Part shown: piece by piece, positions 1 through 6,407 of the stretch
Numbering within the stretch: the first letter of the stretch is position 1
Layout of the letters: each line of letters starts with the position of its first letter
Assembly (NCBI GenBank): GCA_964398915.1
Contig: CAYNOR010000005.1
Location: 74,072-138,071, forward strand
DNA: 64,000 bases
From: Tichowtungia sp964398915
Lineage (GTDB): Bacteria; Verrucomicrobiota; Kiritimatiellia; Kiritimatiellales; Tichowtungiaceae
Direction of reading: 5' to 3'
Translations under genes and position numbers: made by a program
Notes under the pieces: model-generated
Told to the model about the DNA's origin: nothing
Database searches by the model: none
The model's input: only the letters and a program-made list of their open reading frames with translations

Positions 1-275
1 GGGGCGTTCAGATCAATCCCCCATTTTTCGGCCGATTCCTGCAACAGTTCGAAAGCCAGCTCAAAGCTCTCGTGCATGCCCTGCCAAAACTCTTCGTTAT
101 TCAGATCATTACGCGGGGAATCCTCTGTGCGCAGATCGGGGTCCATCGCAAAGCTCAGGCACTTATTGCGCATCGTGCACCGCTCGCACCAGCGGTCGCA
201 ATAGTTGTAGATACCGGAAATGAACTGGTCGCTTCCCGCCAGCCTTTTCAAACGGTCTTTTTTGGATTCGCTCAT
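1..275 (-). CDS. Cysteine-cluster hypothetical protein (3' end cut by window edge)
   Basis: The minus strand opens at an ATG at 275-273 and stays open to base 1, so 91 residues of the N-terminus are visible. The product begins MSESKKDRLKRLAGS and carries a tight cluster C-x3-C-x2-C-x5-C (NYCDRWCERCTMRNKC) near residues 22-35, followed by an acidic, aromatic stretch. The cysteine spacing suggests a bound metal or Fe-S cluster, but no named family is recognised. A weak AAGG lies upstream of the ATG. An overlapping plus-strand frame at 72-347 is judged a shadow, because the minus frame has the organised cysteine motif. Function unknown. Confidence 0.6.
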   Translation of the reverse strand, partial: MSESKKDRLKRLAGSDQFISGIYNYCDRWCERCTMRNKCLSFAMDPDLRTEDSPRNDLNNEEFWQGMHESFELAFELLQESAEKWGIDLNA

Positions 276-410
276 AACAAAACCTTAGCGACCCGCCGCA
301 CAGCAGGCAAGCCCGGCTGCGCTGAAAATCTTTTTCGTTTTTATTAAGTTCACCTGCTGCAACCGCTGAAGCTAGAGGGGCTCCGAGGGGTGCATAGGGG
401 CATCAACATG

Positions 411-436
411 TGACAAAGGTGTGTGACAAAGGTGTG
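411..436. repeat. Tandem 13-bp direct repeat upstream of antitoxin gene
   Basis: The 13-mer TGACAAAGGTGTG occurs twice head to tail, 100 bp upstream of the antitoxin start. Direct repeats of this size can be ribbon-helix-helix operators, since CopG-type antitoxins usually repress their own promoter, but that role is inference from position only. Confidence 0.5.
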
Positions 437-535
437 TTGCCAAAGCGCACACAAGGTGATATGTGAGGTGATCTTTCTCAAGACGATCATTCCCAGTCGG
501 AAGATGACAAAATTATATTTGGGAGGTGATTCAAA

Positions 536-808
536 ATGAAATTAACACAGGAAGAAAAGAACCTGCTCGAGTCTGTCGAGAGCGGTGAATGGAAACGGAT
601 TCCAAACTTCAAGCAGGAGGCCTCTCGCTACCGCGAGGCGGCTCGGGCCACCTTGCGTAAGGACAAACGCGTAAATATACGCATGGCGGAGCGTGATCTT
701 GTCCGATTCCAGAAGACTGCTGTTCATGAAGGGTTGCCGTATCAAACCCTGATTTCCAGCATTCTGCACAAGTACATCAACGGTCGATTGGTCGAAAAGA
801 CATCATAG
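536..808 (+). CDS. CopG/BrnA-type ribbon-helix-helix antitoxin, apparently solitary
   Basis: A 90-residue protein with a basic centre and the C-terminal signature of the CopG-type antitoxin family: a short beta strand (VNIRMAERDL) followed by helices ending in PYQTLISSILHKYINGRL. In this family the strand pairs with a second monomer to bind DNA while the N-terminal part grips a toxin. The start is well set by GGGAGGTGATTC just upstream. The usual partner, a BrnT/RelE-like toxin gene directly upstream, is missing: the neighbours are an opposite-strand gene and a terminator. It may be an orphan antitoxin or a plain transcriptional regulator. Confidence 0.75.
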   Translation: MKLTQEEKNLLESVESGEWKRIPNFKQEASRYREAARATLRKDKRVNIRMAERDLVRFQKTAVHEGLPYQTLISSILHKYINGRLVEKTS

Positions 809-834
809 GGATTCTTCAAACGAAGAATCCCTAT
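805..834 (+). terminator. Hairpin terminator overlapping the antitoxin stop codon
   Basis: A 12-bp perfect stem (ATAGGGATTCTT / AAGAATCCCTAT) with a 6-nt loop includes the TAG stop. A T-run (GAGTTTTTTG) follows about 10 nt downstream rather than directly, so termination may be inefficient. It could also serve convergent transcription. From here to mnmA (835-1023) no convincing gene is seen. Confidence 0.6.
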
Positions 835-1023
835 TCAGGGTGAGTTTTTTGCGCCGCTTTCTGAATAAACAGGCTCTTCGTACAAAAGCGTTTGCCCGCC
901 ATACACACGCAATCTGTAATTGCTGGTCTTTCTTGTCCGTATACATTAAAACCCGCCCATGATTTCCAAGAATCCTCCATTCCATACTGCCGATGCTTCC
1001 GCTGTCATCGAGCCGGATCACGT

Positions 1024-2136
1024 ATGAAAAAACGCGCGGCAGTCGGAATGAGCGGCGGCACGGACAGTTCCGTGGCGGCGGCTTTGCTGGTCGAACAGGG
1101 TTACGAAGTGATCGGTCTGACCGCCCACATGTGGAAAGACGGTTCGCGATGCTGCTCGCTCGAAGATGTCACCCGCGCACAGAAAGTCTGCGCGGCGCTT
1201 GGCATCCGGCATTACGTCGTCAACGCGCAGGATCGCTTTGAGGAGAACGTGGTTAAGCCTTTCGTCAATGAATATGCGGCAGGCCGTACGCCGTCGCCGT
1301 GCATTGCCTGTAACCAGTTTATCAAATTCGGGTTCCTGCTCGACCGCGCAGTACAGCTCAACTGCGACGTGCTGGCGACCGGCCACTACGCCCGCATTGA
1401 AAAGCGCGGCGGCACGTTTCACCTGTTGCGCGCCGCAGACGGCACCAAAGACCAGTCCTATTTTCTGCACCGCCTCTCCCAGAAACAGCTCGCGCACACC
1501 CTGTTCCCTCTCGGCGCATGGACAAAAGAGACCGTCAAAAAATGGTCCGCCGACCACAATCTGCCGGTCGTTCCGCGCGGTGAAAGCCAGGATCTCTGTT
1601 TTGTCGAAGAAGGCATGTATCCCGAATTTGTCGAAGCGCGCGCGCCACAAGTGAGGAAAAAGGGGCGTGTGCTCGACGACCGGGGCAAGCAACTGGCCGA
1701 ACACGAAGGTGTTCACCGCTTCACCGTCGGACAGCGCGGCGGAACCGGCGTCGCCGTCGGCGAACGGGTGTACGTCAGCCAGATTGATGCGGATAAAAAT
1801 GAAATTACGCTTTCACCGCGCGAGGGCGTCATGCAATCCGAATGTTTCGTTCAGGATGCCCATTGGATTTCAGGATCTTTCCCGGAATGTAGAGCAAGCG
1901 TCCCGCTTGCTTTTCTACCTCCGGAAGATCCTCCGGTGCAAAACGACCGGGACGGTCGTTCTACTTTCACTGTTCAACCGCGCTACGGCCATCGCGGCGC
2001 GGCGGCCGTGCTAGAAAAAATCAGTGACAGCGACTTTAAAGTTTCTTTTGCTGAACCGCAATTCGCCCTCACGCCCGGTCAGGCGGCCGTCGTCTATGAC
2101 GGCAACGAACTGCTGGGCGGCGGCTGGATCAGATAA
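1024..2136 (+). CDS. mnmA: tRNA-specific 2-thiouridylase MnmA
   Basis: MnmA transfers sulfur to uridine 34 of tRNA-Lys, Glu and Gln, using ATP to adenylate the base. The start at 1024 gives 370 residues, close to the E. coli length of 368; the frame is open 44 codons further upstream but that part has no family similarity. Visible are the PP-loop SGGTDSS (10-16), the first catalytic cysteine in PSPCIACN (Cys96), the second in SQDLCFV (Cys192), and the C-terminal beta-barrel ending YDGNELLGGG. Residues about 289-314 are not family sequence: they are encoded by a palindromic repeat inserted in frame between SGSFP and TVQPRYGHRG. Catalytic parts are intact, so the enzyme is probably active. Confidence 0.95.
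   Translation: MKKRAAVGMSGGTDSSVAAALLVEQGYEVIGLTAHMWKDGSRCCSLEDVTRAQKVCAALGIRHYVVNAQDRFEENVVKPFVNEYAAGRTPSPCIACNQFIKFGFLLDRAVQLNCDVLATGHYARIEKRGGTFHLLRAADGTKDQSYFLHRLSQKQLAHTLFPLGAWTKETVKKWSADHNLPVVPRGESQDLCFVEEGMYPEFVEARAPQVRKKGRVLDDRGKQLAEHEGVHRFTVGQRGGTGVAVGERVYVSQIDADKNEITLSPREGVMQSECFVQDAHWISGSFPECRASVPLAFLPPEDPPVQNDRDGRSTFTVQPRYGHRGAAAVLEKISDSDFKVSFAEPQFALTPGQAAVVYDGNELLGGGWIR
1889..1964. repeat. Composite palindromic element inside mnmA
   Basis: The element begins GTAGAGCAAGCG and ends GGTCGTTCTAC. It holds three hairpins in a row: GCAAGC/GCTTGC, a CTCCGG...CCTCCGG centre, and AACGACC/GGTCGTT. It sits in the C-terminal barrel of MnmA and keeps the frame open. Its GTAG start, CTAC end and CTCC/GGAG centre match the layout of the element at 28046-28095. 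Confidence 0.75.
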
Positions 2137-2138
2137 TA

Positions 2139-2468
2139 TCAGGTCTTTGAGCGGATCATGATCAGCAGCATTTTAAACGGGGCCCCGGCGGCCTGCACAT
2201 CGTGCGGAATATTAGCCGGCATAATAATGAGCTCGCCCGCCTTCACGGTTTGAGGCTGGCCCGCAATGATAAATGTTCCTTCCCCTTCAACCACTTCCGC
2301 TACGGCATCAAACGGCGAGGTGTGTTCGCTCAGCCCCTGACCTTTAGCAAAAGAGAAAAGCGTGATATTGCCCGTCTCTTTTTTAAGCAGCGTGCGGCTG
2401 ACAACCGCGCCATCGGAATAATCGACCAGTGTTTTCAGGTTCAGTGCTTTGCCTTTCAGATCATCCAT
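2139..2468 (-). CDS. Small single-domain cupin protein
   Basis: A 109-residue protein consisting of one conserved beta-barrel (cupin_2). Motif 1 lies around SEHTSPFDAVAEVVEGEG and motif 2 around IMPANIPHDV; the His and Glu residues are the usual metal ligands. No signal peptide. The start at 2468 has a good GGAGG six bases upstream. It lies downstream of the Fe-S protein gene on the same strand, about 78 bp away, so the two are probably cotranscribed. Small cupins like this often sit beside redox or nitrosative-stress genes in anaerobes, but the substrate cannot be read from sequence. Confidence 0.85.
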   Translation of the reverse strand: MDDLKGKALNLKTLVDYSDGAVVSRTLLKKETGNITLFSFAKGQGLSEHTSPFDAVAEVVEGEGTFIIAGQPQTVKAGELIIMPANIPHDVQAAGAPFKMLLIMIRSKT

Positions 2469-2525
2469 ATAAACCTCCGTGGATCACTGGATTAAAGGAT
2501 TTTTGAACTATTGGTTCACTCATTC

Positions 2526-2557
2526 ATCCCGCAATCCCCCGATCCATTAATCCAATC
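2526..2557. repeat. Octamer array, four ATCC-N4 units
   Basis: Four 8-bp units each begin with ATCC: ATCCCGCA, ATCCCCCG, ATCCATTA, ATCCAATC. The array overlaps the stop codon of the ferredoxin-domain gene (2547-2549). A looser array of the same type lies at about 4918-4944. Confidence 0.6.
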
Positions 2558-3278
2558 TTTTTATTTCTCTCAGTTCCCCGTCGAGACCGATCGTTGCTTC
2601 CTCAACGATCAGGTCCGTCCTTCCGCTGCGCTGGGCCGCTTCTTGAACCATCACGGTCAGCCCGCCGCAACAGGGAACTTCCATTCGAACAACGATCACT
2701 TTCGGACTGCCATTCGATTTTAAAATCCCGGCAAGCTTTTCAACGTAGCCTTCGGTCCGGTCCAGCTTCGGACAGGCGATCGCAATGGCGCGTCCGCGTA
2801 TAAACCGCCAGTTGACATCCGGCGAAGCGGATGGCGAACAGGTGCTGAGCACCACCAGCTCACGGTTTTTAAAAAACGGAGCTTCAACCGGAACCAGATG
2901 CAATTGCGTCGGCCACTGGTTCAGTTCCGACGGGATCACCTGTCCGGAAATCCCCTGACTTTCGCCCGGCGCTTTTTTACCCTTTTCCGGTCCGGCAAAA
3001 CGGACCTGCATTCCGGGACATCCGCCGGCAGGCGGAGCTTTTTTGCGCACATGTTTCTGCACAGCAGTCTCATCAAATTCGGGTGCATCGCGCTCAATGA
3101 TCCTCAGCGCACCGGTCGGGCACTCTCCGATACAAGCGCCAAGACCGTCACAAAAGACATCATTCACCAGTTTCGCTTTGCCGTTTACGATCTGTAATGC
3201 GCCTTCAGCACAACCGGTTACACAGGCTCCGCACCCGTTGCACTTTGCTTCGTCGATTTCAATAATGCTTCGTTTCAT
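2547..3278 (-). CDS. 4Fe-4S dicluster ferredoxin-domain protein
   Basis: A 243-residue cytoplasmic protein. Residues 8-60 form a two-cluster ferredoxin domain with CNGCGACVTGC near residues 13-23 and a second, altered cluster CDGLGACIGECP around 43-54, in which one Cys pair is spaced CxxxxxC instead of CxxC. A CPG segment follows near residue 90, then a C-terminal region with CPKLD and VPCCGG motifs, giving more possible metal ligands. The family occurs in anaerobes, often near hybrid-cluster protein genes and small cupins. GGAGA precedes the ATG. The upstream Crp/Fnr-like palindrome suggests control by redox or nitrosative stress. Its electron partner is unknown. Confidence 0.85.
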   Translation of the reverse strand: MKRSIIEIDEAKCNGCGACVTGCAEGALQIVNGKAKLVNDVFCDGLGACIGECPTGALRIIERDAPEFDETAVQKHVRKKAPPAGGCPGMQVRFAGPEKGKKAPGESQGISGQVIPSELNQWPTQLHLVPVEAPFFKNRELVVLSTCSPSASPDVNWRFIRGRAIAIACPKLDRTEGYVEKLAGILKSNGSPKVIVVRMEVPCCGGLTVMVQEAAQRSGRTDLIVEEATIGLDGELREIKRLD

Positions 3279-3330
3279 AGGGCATTCTCCACTGATTAAA
3301 ACGAACTATACCCGATCTGAAACCGCACAC

Positions 3331-3346
3331 CTTGACCCGCGTCAAG
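3331..3346 (-). promoter_or_regulatory. Crp/Fnr (HcpR-like) operator upstream of the Fe-S protein
   Basis: CTTGAC-CCGC-GTCAAG has 6-bp inverted arms and resembles the TTGAC..GTCAA sites of HcpR-type Crp/Fnr regulators. On the minus strand a TATAGT -10-like box starts 20 nt after the site, placing the operator centre near -41, the usual class II activator position. A second palindrome, TGTAGGG-AATTA-CCCTACA, lies farther upstream at 3368-3386. No regulator gene is present here. Confidence 0.5.
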
Positions 3347-3505
3347 TTTCTAAAAAACACCTTCCCATGTAGGGAATTACCCTACAAAGAATGACTTTAA
3401 AAAATTAAGCACCAACATATAGTCCGCCCCCAGAGTTTCAGAGAAGAAGGCACTTAGGGGTTTGTTGCCGGATTCTCTGCGTCTTTCAATATGGAAAGAA
3501 CCTCT

Positions 3506-3537
3506 AGCCCTTGCAATCGTTTGCGGTTGCAAGGGCT
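3506..3537. terminator. Hairpin at the 3' end of tilS
   Basis: An 11-bp perfect stem (AGCCCTTGCAA / TTGCAAGGGCT) with a 10-nt loop starts one base past the tilS stop codon. On the minus strand no T-run follows; on the plus strand CTTTT does. It may stabilise the tilS mRNA end or terminate plus-strand transcription from an unannotated start in 3390-3500. That interval shows no open frame or recognised RNA. Confidence 0.45.
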
Positions 3538-3538
3538 T

Positions 3539-4864
3539 TTACTTATCAAAAAACAAATGCAGAGCTGGTTCGGCACCGCTTAAAAGTTCCCAGCCGCGGG
3601 CGATGCGATAACCGGGCAGCCAGATGATTTCTCCTTCGCACTCAGCAACAGGCCAAGTATCGCGCTGCGCCTTAGGAATTTTCAAATCAATGAAAATATC
3701 CTGAAGCTTTTTTGAGCCTTCCATGCCGTACGGCTCCATCCGGTCGCCGGGGCGCGCGGCGCGGACGGTGACTTTCCGGCCCGCCACTTTGGTCAGCGAA
3801 ACCGAGGCGCACCACGGGCCGCGCAGAATGCCGACGCTTTCTCGCATTTGGACGGGAAACGTAGACGCGACGCCCTCGTCGCGTTCTCTGCACACGCGAC
3901 GTGACGAGGGCGTCGCGTCTACGCTCAACTTCCCATACTCATTAACCAATCGCAGTCCTTCAAGGTCAAGGAGCTGCGTTCCGCTTGTTTTCTCTGAAAA
4001 CGAAACGACTTGTTCAACCGCATTAAAGGTCGGCGTTACACCCTGTTCAATCAGCCAGTCACGGATTTCCCGGCGACGCGCGGCCTGTTCAGGATGATCC
4101 TCCTCATCGCGTAGAATTTCCATCGTACGCAGGATGTTTTCGGCGGCCCGTTCATTCAACTTTCCAAGGATTGGAAGAATCTGACGGCGCACAAAATTGC
4201 GCGAAATGTCTTCGTCGGTGTTGGTGGCGTCTTCGCGCCATTCCATTTTTTCTTTTTCCAACCATTGGATAATTTCCGCCCGCCGGATTCCAAGCATGGG
4301 TCTGATCAGGATCAATTGAGAATGTAGACGCGACGCCCCCGTCGCGTCCGCAGTGTTCGGGAAACGCGACGAGGGCGTCGCGTCTACGTTTTCCAAACAT
4401 TGGAAAAACCGCATTCCGCCGAGACCGCCGGGGCCGCTTCCGCGGGCGGCCCGCAGAAAAAAGGTTTCAAGTTGGTCGTCGGCATGATGAGCGAGGGCAA
4501 TCAAGGCCTTAGACTTTAGACCTTCGACTTTCGACCTGAAGAACTCATGCCTTGCTTCACGGGCAGCCATTTCGAGTGAGATGCCTTTTTCTTTGGCGAG
4601 CGCGGGAACATCTGTTTTTTGCGTGACGCACTCGATGCCGAGTTTTTTACAGAGAGCTTTGACGAAGGCTTCGTCGCCGTCGGCCTCTGCACCGCGGATA
4701 CCGTGGTTAAGGTGCGCGGCGATTAGCGAATAACCCAGCCGATGCAGGATGTGGAGCAGTGCCACGGAGTCCGCCCCGCCGGACACACCGACGATCACCG
4801 TCGCGCCCGCAGGAATCAGCCCCCCGCGCTCAATCGCCGATTTTACTTTTTCGATCAGGTTCAC
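3539..4864 (-). CDS. tilS: tRNA(Ile)-lysidine synthase TilS, carrying in-frame repeats
   Basis: TilS attaches lysine to C34 of the tRNA-Ile CAU anticodon, an essential step for reading AUA codons. The 441-residue product has the PP-loop VGVSGGADSVAL (28-33 core), the LNHGIRG and LAHHADDQLET motifs of the N-terminal domain, and the C-terminal TilS domain ending near GYRIARGW. Three segments are repeat-derived: residues about 160-181 and 315-335 come from palindromic elements and both contain VDATPSSR, and a heptamer array encodes residues near KVEGLKSK (110-119). The frame is uninterrupted, so the inserts seem tolerated. No other tilS is in the window. It is followed by a hairpin. Confidence 0.93.
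   Translation of the reverse strand: MNLIEKVKSAIERGGLIPAGATVIVGVSGGADSVALLHILHRLGYSLIAAHLNHGIRGAEADGDEAFVKALCKKLGIECVTQKTDVPALAKEKGISLEMAAREARHEFFRSKVEGLKSKALIALAHHADDQLETFFLRAARGSGPGGLGGMRFFQCLENVDATPSSRFPNTADATGASRLHSQLILIRPMLGIRRAEIIQWLEKEKMEWREDATNTDEDISRNFVRRQILPILGKLNERAAENILRTMEILRDEEDHPEQAARRREIRDWLIEQGVTPTFNAVEQVVSFSEKTSGTQLLDLEGLRLVNEYGKLSVDATPSSRRVCRERDEGVASTFPVQMRESVGILRGPWCASVSLTKVAGRKVTVRAARPGDRMEPYGMEGSKKLQDIFIDLKIPKAQRDTWPVAECEGEIIWLPGYRIARGWELLSGAEPALHLFFDK
3861..3922. repeat. Palindromic element inside tilS, copy 1
   Basis: A 62-bp inverted repeat with 20-bp perfect arms: it opens GTAGACGCGACGCCC and closes GGGCGTCGCGTCTAC. In the tilS frame it is read as a loop-like VDATPSSR...GVAST segment near residues 315-335. 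The other strand is also open and gives nearly the same peptide, as expected of a palindrome. Confidence 0.85.
4324..4387. repeat. Palindromic element inside tilS, copy 2
   Basis: A 64-bp inverted repeat with 24-bp arms (one mismatch) around a 16-nt centre. The arms are nearly the same as in copy 1 at 3861-3922, but the centre differs. In TilS it gives residues about 160-181, between the GLGGM motif and the LIRPMLG motif, where the family normally has a short loop. A TTTTCCAA-ACA-TTGGAAAA palindrome abuts it at 4389-4407. Confidence 0.85.
4509..4536. repeat. Heptamer array inside tilS
   Basis: Four head-to-tail heptamers TTAGACT, TTAGACC, TTCGACT, TTCGACC. They vary at only two positions and show all four combinations. 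The array is coding sequence in tilS (minus strand), just before the HHADDQ motif. Confidence 0.75.
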
Positions 4865-4988
4865 GGGAAAAAGTTACCTCGAACAGACGGAAATGAACAG
4901 TTCCAGAGCTTGGAAGTTTTAGACGGGATTACGGGATCGACAGGATGGGGATTGGAATTAAATAAAATTTTACCAACCAGAGCGTTCA

Positions 4989-5032
4989 TAAAAAAGCCCC
5001 GGCTCCAAAGTTGGAAACCGGGGTTTGTTTTT
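4989..5032 (-). terminator. Intrinsic terminator of serS operon
   Basis: A long GC-rich stem (ACCCCGGTTTCCA...TGGAGCCGGGGC) on the minus strand is followed directly by TTTTTTAT. The plus strand also has a T-run, so it may work in both directions. It separates serS from tilS. Confidence 0.8.
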
Positions 5033-5042
5033 TGCCTGAAGC

Positions 5043-5127
5043 GCGAAGCGCTCTGGAGTGCTCCGGCAAACGAAGTGCGACGGAGCTTTAAAGCGGCCTC
5101 GCGCTTCGCTTGCGTCCGCACTCCAGA
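5043..5127. repeat. Complex inverted repeat between serS and tilS
   Basis: Outer arms TCTGGAGTGC (5052-5061) and GCACTCCAGA (5118-5127) enclose GCTTTAAAGC; GCGAAGCGC (5043-5051) pairs with GCGCTTCGC (5101-5109). It lies four bases past the serS stop. It looks like an interspersed, structure-forming element and not a gene; a minus-strand frame through it has no protein-like features. Confidence 0.6.
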
Positions 5128-5130
5128 AAA

Positions 5131-6402
5131 TCAGCCGAGTTTTTCGAGGCCGCCCATGTAGGGGCGCAGGGCTTCAGGAATGGTGACGGTGCCGTCGGCG
5201 TTCTGGTTGTTTTCGATGAGCGCGACGACGAGGCGCGGCAGGGCGACGCCGGAGCCGTTGAGCGTATGCGCAAACTGCGGCTTGCCGTCTTCACCGCGGC
5301 AGCGGATGCGGGCGCGGCGGGCCTGATAGTCCCAGAAGTTGCTGACCGATGAGACTTCGAGCCATTTTTCAACGCCCGGAGCCCAGAGTTCGATGTCGTA
5401 GCATTTGGCAGCGCTGAAGCCGATGTCGGCGGTACAGAGTTCGATAACGCGATAATGCAGGCCAAGTTTCTGCAAAACAGCTTCGGCTTCACGGACGAGA
5501 ATTTCATGCTGTTTTTCGGAATCTTCGGGTTTTACGAAGTTGACCATTTCGACTTTGTCGAACTGGTGCAGACGAAGCAGTCCGCGCGTATCGCGTCCGG
5601 CGGCGCCGGCTTCACGGCGGAAGCACGGCGTGTAGGCGGTGAGCTTGAGCGGTTTTTCGACATCGATAATTTCGTCGGCATAGAGATTGGTGACCGGCAC
5701 TTCGGCGGTCGGAACCGGATAGAGTCCGTCGATGCCGATGTGATACATGTCTTCCGCGAATTTCGGAAGCTGGCCGGTACCGGTCATGGCACCGGCGTTA
5801 CAGACGAACGGCGGCTCGACTTCGGTGTAGCCATGTTCCGAGGTGTGCAGGTCGAGCATGAACTGGATGAGCGAGCGCTGAAGTTTGGCGCCCTGTCCGG
5901 TGTAAACCGGAAAGCCGGAGCCGGCAATTTTAGTGCCGCGTTCAAAATCAACCAGCCTGAGCGCCTCACAAATGTCCCAGTGCGGGTTGATGGCAAAATC
6001 AAATTTCCGCTTTTCGCCGTAAACGCGCACGACCGGATTGTCCGCCTCGCTCGAACCGACCGGAACGGACGGGCGCGGCATATTGGGAATAAACAACAGA
6101 ACGTTCGTGATTTTCTCATCGAGTTCGCGCACCTGTTCGTCAAGGACTGCAATGCGGTCACCCATCTGCCGGACGCGTTCCTTAGCGGCTTCAGCTTCGG
6201 CTTTCCTGCCCTCCTTCATGAGCCCGCCGATATTTTTAGACGCGGCATTGCGCTCACTTTTAAGTTCTTCGCCTTCGGTAATGGCGGCGCGACGTTCGAT
6301 ATCCAGCGCAAGCAAACCGTCGACATCCGCTTCGGCTTTACGGTTAACGAGCGCCTTTTTAACGGCGGCGGGATTTTCGCGAATGAATTTAATGTCGAGC
6401 AT
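5131..6402 (-). CDS. serS: Seryl-tRNA synthetase
   Basis: A class II synthetase that charges tRNA-Ser (and tRNA-Sec where present). The 423-residue product has the N-terminal antiparallel coiled coil (about residues 1-110, rich in Glu, Lys and Arg), motif 2 PCFRREAGAAGRDTRGLLR with the following HQFDKVEM, and motif 3 NGSGVALPRLVVALIENNQ near the C-terminus, which ends in the family's ALRPYMGG. Length is normal. AAAGGAT precedes the ATG. It lies 5 bp after the ROK kinase gene, so the pair forms an operon ending at the terminator at 4989-5032. Confidence 0.97.
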   Translation of the reverse strand: MLDIKFIRENPAAVKKALVNRKAEADVDGLLALDIERRAAITEGEELKSERNAASKNIGGLMKEGRKAEAEAAKERVRQMGDRIAVLDEQVRELDEKITNVLLFIPNMPRPSVPVGSSEADNPVVRVYGEKRKFDFAINPHWDICEALRLVDFERGTKIAGSGFPVYTGQGAKLQRSLIQFMLDLHTSEHGYTEVEPPFVCNAGAMTGTGQLPKFAEDMYHIGIDGLYPVPTAEVPVTNLYADEIIDVEKPLKLTAYTPCFRREAGAAGRDTRGLLRLHQFDKVEMVNFVKPEDSEKQHEILVREAEAVLQKLGLHYRVIELCTADIGFSAAKCYDIELWAPGVEKWLEVSSVSNFWDYQARRARIRCRGEDGKPQFAHTLNGSGVALPRLVVALIENNQNADGTVTIPEALRPYMGGLEKLG

Positions 6403-6407
6403 GGTGA

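Noticed and set aside
803..1021. 72-residue minus-strand frame between the antitoxin and mnmA
   Set aside because: No ribosome site, no recognisable motif, and it reads back through the terminator hairpin; probably chance.
4861..5121. 86-residue minus-strand frame between serS and tilS
   Set aside because: Made up of the terminator and the complex inverted repeat; no protein-like pattern.
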